Of a stretch of 12,326 bases of DNA, positions 10,312-12,326 are shown one piece after another; position 1 is the stretch's first letter, and each line of letters begins with the position of its first letter. The position numbers were made by a program, and so were the translations under genes. The notes under the pieces are model-generated. The model did not search any database and was not told the origin of the DNA. It worked only from the letters and a program-made list of their open reading frames with translations. Source of the DNA: Subdoligranulum variabile (GTDB lineage Bacteria > Bacillota > Clostridia > Oscillospirales > Ruminococcaceae); assembly GCA_004554775.1 (NCBI GenBank), contig SFKI01000037.1, positions 1-12,326 of the forward strand, in the 5' to 3' direction.

Positions 10312-10436
10312 TCGTAATTATCATCGCGGCCATTGCGCTGACGGCCTTGACCGCCTCGCTTACCGGCGGCGCGGGAAGCTGCACAGATTACTACGCGGGG
10401 TATTACAGATCGATGGATAAGCTCCGCAATAAGTAA
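10305..10436 (+). CDS. Tiny single-pass membrane protein, 43 residues
   Basis: The ATG at 10305 overlaps the preceding gene by 7 nt and has GGAGGG about 8 nt upstream. Residues 2-20 (LIVIIIAAIALTALTASLT) form one membrane helix and are followed by a GSCTDYYAGYYRSMDKLRNK tail. A longer frame exists upstream, but it would run antiparallel in meaning to the preceding two genes and lacks a site. Small membrane proteins of this kind occur in phage early operons with unknown roles, including exclusion functions. Confidence 0.6.
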   Translation: MLIVIIIAAIALTALTASLTGGAGSCTDYYAGYYRSMDKLRNK

Positions 10437-10740
10437 CATTAACAATCGGCTGCGGCACGAAACGCCGCTGGCACACGGAAAGACGGGCGCGCGATGGGAG
10501 CGAGACACCCACGGACAGCCGGGAGAGACCGGCAGTACGGGGCGGCTAAGTAGGGTGTGTGTTCAGGCGCTCACACCGCAGGCGCGAATCCTGCCCGACC
10601 CACCACCCGGCATGTTGGATACTTGCATGCTGGGCACCTCCTTCTAATCCCGCTATAAGCGGGTGCCGCATGGGTTTTTCGCATTTCTTCCCATGGGCGG
10701 CGGGCAGCGCTGGTCAGCGGCGTCAATGCCCGCCTAAAAT
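10437..10740 (+). ncRNA. Hairpin-rich noncoding region, candidate structured RNA
   Basis: No convincing gene is present in these 304 nt. Perfect or near-perfect stems follow each other: GCGGC/GCCGC (10452-10468), GCCGG/CCGGC (10518-10533), GGTGTG/CACACC (10554-10577), GCAGG/CCTGC (10578-10594), CCCGGCATG/CATGCTGGG (10606-10634, one G-T), CCCGCT/AGCGGG (10649-10663) and GGCGGGCA/TGCCCGCC with an inner CGCT/AGCG (10699-10734). All precede a tRNA gene on the same strand. The regular series suggests an RNA under structural selection, either a processed early transcript leader or a separate ncRNA. The GC-rich base composition makes some stems likely by chance, so the boundaries are unknown. Confidence 0.5.
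10539..10605 (+). other. tRNA-like element without a D arm
   Basis: GGGGCGG (10539-10545) can pair with CCGACCC (10595-10601), with one G-A mismatch. Then follow a stem-loop at 10554-10577, a T-arm-like GCAGG-CGCGAAT-CCTGC (10578-10594), discriminator A and CCA (10603-10605). The T loop has CG instead of TT at positions 54-55, and there is no room for a D arm. It may be a decayed tRNA, a tRNA mimic, or chance structure in a GC-rich region. Confidence 0.35.
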
Positions 10741-10814
10741 GCCGGGGTAGTTCAATGGCAGAGCGCCAGCCTTGTAAGCTGGCAATGCGGGTTCGATTCC
10801 CGCCCCCGGCTCCA
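10741..10814 (+). tRNA. tRNA-Thr(UGU), phage-encoded
   Basis: A complete 74-nt cloverleaf with encoded CCA. Acceptor GCCGGGG pairs with CCCCGGC, D stem GTTC pairs with GAGC, anticodon stem CCAGC pairs with GCTGG around the loop CTTGTAA (anticodon TGT at 10773-10775), and T stem GCGGG pairs with CCCGC with TTCGATT. It reads ACA, a codon that may be rare in a GC-rich host. It is in the early operon, where phage tRNAs often occur. Confidence 0.93.
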
Positions 10815-10817
10815 TTG

Positions 10818-10873
10818 CGGATATCGATATATCCGTTGTAGCAGTAGCCGCGCCCGCCCGGCAATAGGCGGGC
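10818..10873 (+). other. Two hairpins between the tRNA and the excisionase-like gene
   Basis: CGGATAT/ATATCCG with loop CGAT (10818-10835) and GCCCGCC/GGCGGGC with loop CGGCAATA (10852-10873). The second ends 2 nt before the AAAGGAGG of the next gene. They may help process the tRNA or shape translation of the gene; there is no T run, so they do not look like terminators. Confidence 0.5.
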
Positions 10874-10888
10874 AGAAAGGAGGTAAAC

Positions 10889-11074
10889 ATGCCGAAAGCG
10901 TTTTACAGCACAAAGGAGATCGCGGAAATAATGGATGTTAAGCCATCCACCGCCCAATGTATCATGCGCGCGCTGGCCATGCGCGGGCAGGCCATGAAGG
11001 TCGGAAACCGCTATCGCGTGCGGATGACGGTATTTAAGCGCTGGCTGGAAGAACAGGGGGCGGGCGCGGCGTGA
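10889..11074 (+). CDS. Excisionase-like HTH DNA-binding protein
   Basis: This 61-residue protein is a MerR/excisionase-type winged helix: FYSTKEIAEIMDVKPSTAQCIMRAL, then GQAMKVGNRYRVRMTVFKRWLEEQG. The S-x-x-E-I-A-E-I-(L/M)-x-V and G-x-x-Y-R-V-x-x-x-x-F-x-x-W landmarks are typical of that group. AAAGGAGG lies 6 nt before the ATG. It starts a coupled pair, with the next gene beginning in GTGA at its stop. Phage proteins of this type act as excisionases or small DNA-binding regulators. It is distant from int, which is unusual for xis, so another role is possible. Confidence 0.7.
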   Translation: MPKAFYSTKEIAEIMDVKPSTAQCIMRALAMRGQAMKVGNRYRVRMTVFKRWLEEQGAGAA

Positions 11075-11277
11075 ACAGCTACATCAAGCCACCGTGTAAT
11101 AACTGCCCCGCCCGGCACCCATCGTGCCATGCCGATTGCCTGAGCTATGCGATATTCCGGGCGAAAAAACAGATTGCCTATAATCAGGCTGCTGCTCGGG
11201 ACGCGGGGGCGTACACCAGCCACAGCACCATGGTGCATATGCGCGAAAAATGGCGCGAACAAAAAAGAAACCGCTGA
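11071..11277 (+). CDS. Small Cys-rich phage protein
   Basis: This 68-residue protein starts with GTG overlapping the previous stop by four bases. C9-x-x-C12-x6-C19-x3-C23 (PPCNNCPARHPSCHADCLSY) forms a possible zinc site, and a basic helical tail (REKWREQKRNR) follows. I recall this CxxCxxRxxxCHxxC motif from small early proteins of Firmicute phages with no assigned function. A nucleic-acid-binding role is plausible given the basic tail, but unproven. Confidence 0.72.
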   Translation: MNSYIKPPCNNCPARHPSCHADCLSYAIFRAKKQIAYNQAAARDAGAYTSHSTMVHMREKWREQKRNR

Positions 11278-11327
11278 TGTCGGGAAACACCAGCGGCCTG
11301 CGAATGAAAGGATGGTAAACAGCCTAT

Positions 11328-11603
11328 ATGGATCATAGCACAAATGCGGTCGAAATGTCAAGACATGAAAAGCAGCTTGAGTATCATCGTAAATGGTACG
11401 CCGAAAACCGGGAGCGCATATTGGCACAGCGGCGGGAACGATATCGCAGGGATCCCAAGGCTCAGGAAAAAGTGATGATCGCGTGTAAAAAATGGCGCGG
11501 CGAAAATCCGGAGGCGTTCCGTAAATCACAGCTGCGCTACTACGTCAACGCCCTGCGCCGCGAGGGCTACACCGTGATCCCGCCCGAGGGGGTGGAAGGA
11601 TGA
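11328..11603 (+). CDS. Small highly basic helical protein
   Basis: This 91-residue protein contains a charged helix of the YHRKWYAENRERILAQRRERY type, then RDPKAQEKVMIACKKWRGENP and a short GYTVIPPEGVEG end. Repeated W/Y-R-x-E-N-x-E pattern segments resemble small phage proteins rich in YRxxNRExI repeats, possibly nucleic-acid-binding. AAAGGA at 11307 is about 15 nt from this ATG, farther than normal, so the internal start at 11355 or coupling to a nine-codon frame at 11312 could set the real start. It ends in an ATGA overlap with a spurious short frame, 57 nt before Gam. Confidence 0.62.
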   Translation: MDHSTNAVEMSRHEKQLEYHRKWYAENRERILAQRRERYRRDPKAQEKVMIACKKWRGENPEAFRKSQLRYYVNALRREGYTVIPPEGVEG

Positions 11604-11660
11604 TCGGATACCCCGCAATCGATGATATGAACGGCCTGAGCGCCGTGAAGGAGGAACAAA

Positions 11661-12182
11661 ATGGAAGCTATCAGGATTACTACCGCCCAGGATACCCCGT
11701 TTACCGTGGACAACGATCAAAAAGCCGAATGGGCCGCGAGGAAGATCAGGGAAGCCCGGCAGGATACGCAGAAGTGGACGGAATACTACGAACGGCAGCT
11801 ATCTGCCATCCGCCGCACGAATGAGGACACCGAGGCGTATTTCGCCGCCCTGCTGGCCGATTATTTCGGAACCGTGCCGCACAAGGCCACCAAGACGCAG
11901 GAGAGCTACAGCCTGCCAAGCTGTAAGCTGGTGCTAAAGGCCCAGCAGCCGGAGTTTAACCGGGACGAGGCCGTGCTGTGCGACTACCTGGACAAAAAAG
12001 GCCGGGACGATCTGGTCAAGATCACCCGCCGCGCCGATTGGGCCGCGCTGAAAAAGATGCTCAAGGTGATGGAGGACGGCACGTGCGTGGATGCGGACGG
12101 CGAGATTGTGGAGGGCGTACAGGCGTTCAGCCGTCAGCCCGAGTTTAAGGTCGAGATGAAGGAGGATAACGAGAATGAGTGA
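11661..12182 (+). CDS. gam: Host-nuclease inhibitor Gam family protein
   Basis: This 173-residue protein matches the Mu Gam family layout: an N-terminal segment (VDNDQKAEWAARKIREA), a long coiled-coil hairpin (WTEYYERQLSAIRRTNEDTEAYFAALLADYF), a TVPHKATKTQESYSLPSCKL strand region, FNRDEAVLCDYLDKKGR, and RRADWAALKKMLKV with the DADGEIVEGV end. Gam binds double-stranded DNA ends and shields them from host exonucleases such as RecBCD/AddAB, helping phage DNA to survive and recombine. AAGGAGGAAC precedes the ATG. The next gene, ERF, overlaps by 8 nt, so the pair is probably coupled and works together in DNA recombination. The assignment is based on recalled family landmarks. Confidence 0.88.
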   Translation: MEAIRITTAQDTPFTVDNDQKAEWAARKIREARQDTQKWTEYYERQLSAIRRTNEDTEAYFAALLADYFGTVPHKATKTQESYSLPSCKLVLKAQQPEFNRDEAVLCDYLDKKGRDDLVKITRRADWAALKKMLKVMEDGTCVDADGEIVEGVQAFSRQPEFKVEMKEDNENE

Positions 12183-12326
12183 GATCAAAGCCCCGATGAT
12201 TTACGGAAAAATTGCCGATTGCATGCGCCAGCTCGGCGCGATCGGAAAAACCAGCAAAAACGCCCAGCAGGGGTTTATGTACCGGGGCGTGGACGCGGTG
12301 ATGAACGCGCTGAACCCCGTGCTGAC
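12175..12326 (+). CDS. erf: ERF family single-strand annealing protein (3' partial)
   Basis: The first 50 residues are visible: SEIKAPMIYGKIADCMRQLG, then GAIGKTSKNAQQGFMYRGVDAVMNALNPVL. The K-N-x-x-Q-G-(F/Y)-x-(Y/F)-R-G-x-D-x-V-x-x-(A/L)-L-x-P-(V/L)-L pattern is the signature start of ERF family annealing proteins, which pair complementary single strands in phage recombination and genome circularisation. GGAGG at 12160-12164 precedes the ATG. The gene runs off the window. Its place right after Gam is usual for Firmicute phages. Confidence 0.88.
   Translation, partial: MSEIKAPMIYGKIADCMRQLGAIGKTSKNAQQGFMYRGVDAVMNALNPVL

Noticed and set aside
10571..10957. 128-codon minus frame across tRNA-Thr
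   Set aside because: It contains GAGGGNRTRIASL, the usual artefact of reading the reverse of a tRNA, and crosses the structured RNA region.
11600..11824. 74-codon + frame starting in an ATGA overlap
   Set aside because: Most of it overlaps the Gam gene in another frame; the good AAGGAGG site serves Gam, and the product has no recognisable features.
1..12326. Insertion sequences or transposons
   Set aside because: No transposase motif and no terminal inverted repeats with target duplications were seen; the only recombinase is the phage integrase.

Overview
The window reads as part of a temperate tailed-phage genome from a GC-rich Bacillota host, probably a gut Clostridia species. The evidence is strong GAAAGGAG/AGGAGG ribosome-binding sites before almost every gene, compact genes with ATGA or GTGA overlaps, an endolysin-holin pair, a tyrosine integrase beside a tRNA-derived attachment core, a divergent repressor/Cro-like switch, and an early module with Gam and ERF recombination proteins. 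Names come from reading motifs and family resemblance; no database was searched.

Layout from left to right, all + strand unless stated. (1) 1-1471 is the end of the lysis module: the C-terminal part of an NlpC/P60-like endolysin with a peptidoglycan-binding domain, a small membrane protein, a Hol44-like holin and a small HTH protein, closed by a terminator. (2) 1486-2519 is a separate unit with its own strong promoter overlapping a 10-bp inverted repeat, encoding a Cys/His-rich protein and a protein ending in a ribbon-helix-helix-like segment, closed by a second terminator. (3) 2556-5864 is an eight-gene cargo block: a papain-like cysteine peptidase candidate, two small Gln/Pro/Met-rich proteins, a Cys-rich membrane protein, a beta-rich probable jelly-roll protein and three small conserved-looking unknowns. 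Structured intergenic RNA divides it. (4) 5865-6186 is the attachment region: the 3' half of a tRNA-Arg(CCG), a terminator, and 21-bp direct repeats on both sides.

(5) 6179-9377 is the lysogeny module: the integrase and a membrane-tethered HTH protein (both minus), a 51-codon + strand gene over a period-12 repeat, an exported minus-strand protein that may be a lysogenic-conversion gene, a small + strand gene with its own terminator, and the minus-strand XRE repressor. (6) 9398-9491 is the genetic switch: back-to-back consensus promoters with four 13-bp near-palindromic operator-like sites. (7) 9512-12326 is the early region: Cro-like protein, a second HTH protein, tiny overlapping genes, about 300 nt of hairpin-rich noncoding DNA, a tRNA-Thr(UGU), an excisionase-like HTH protein, two small basic or Cys-rich proteins, Gam, and the start of ERF.

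Because lysis and cargo genes lie on one side of the att core and integrase plus early genes on the other, the core looks like attP in a circular or excised phage genome, or a junction of tandem prophages, rather than one end of a single prophage. The least understood parts are the cargo block between lysis and att, the structured RNA region before the phage tRNA, and the small genes and repeats around the repressors.
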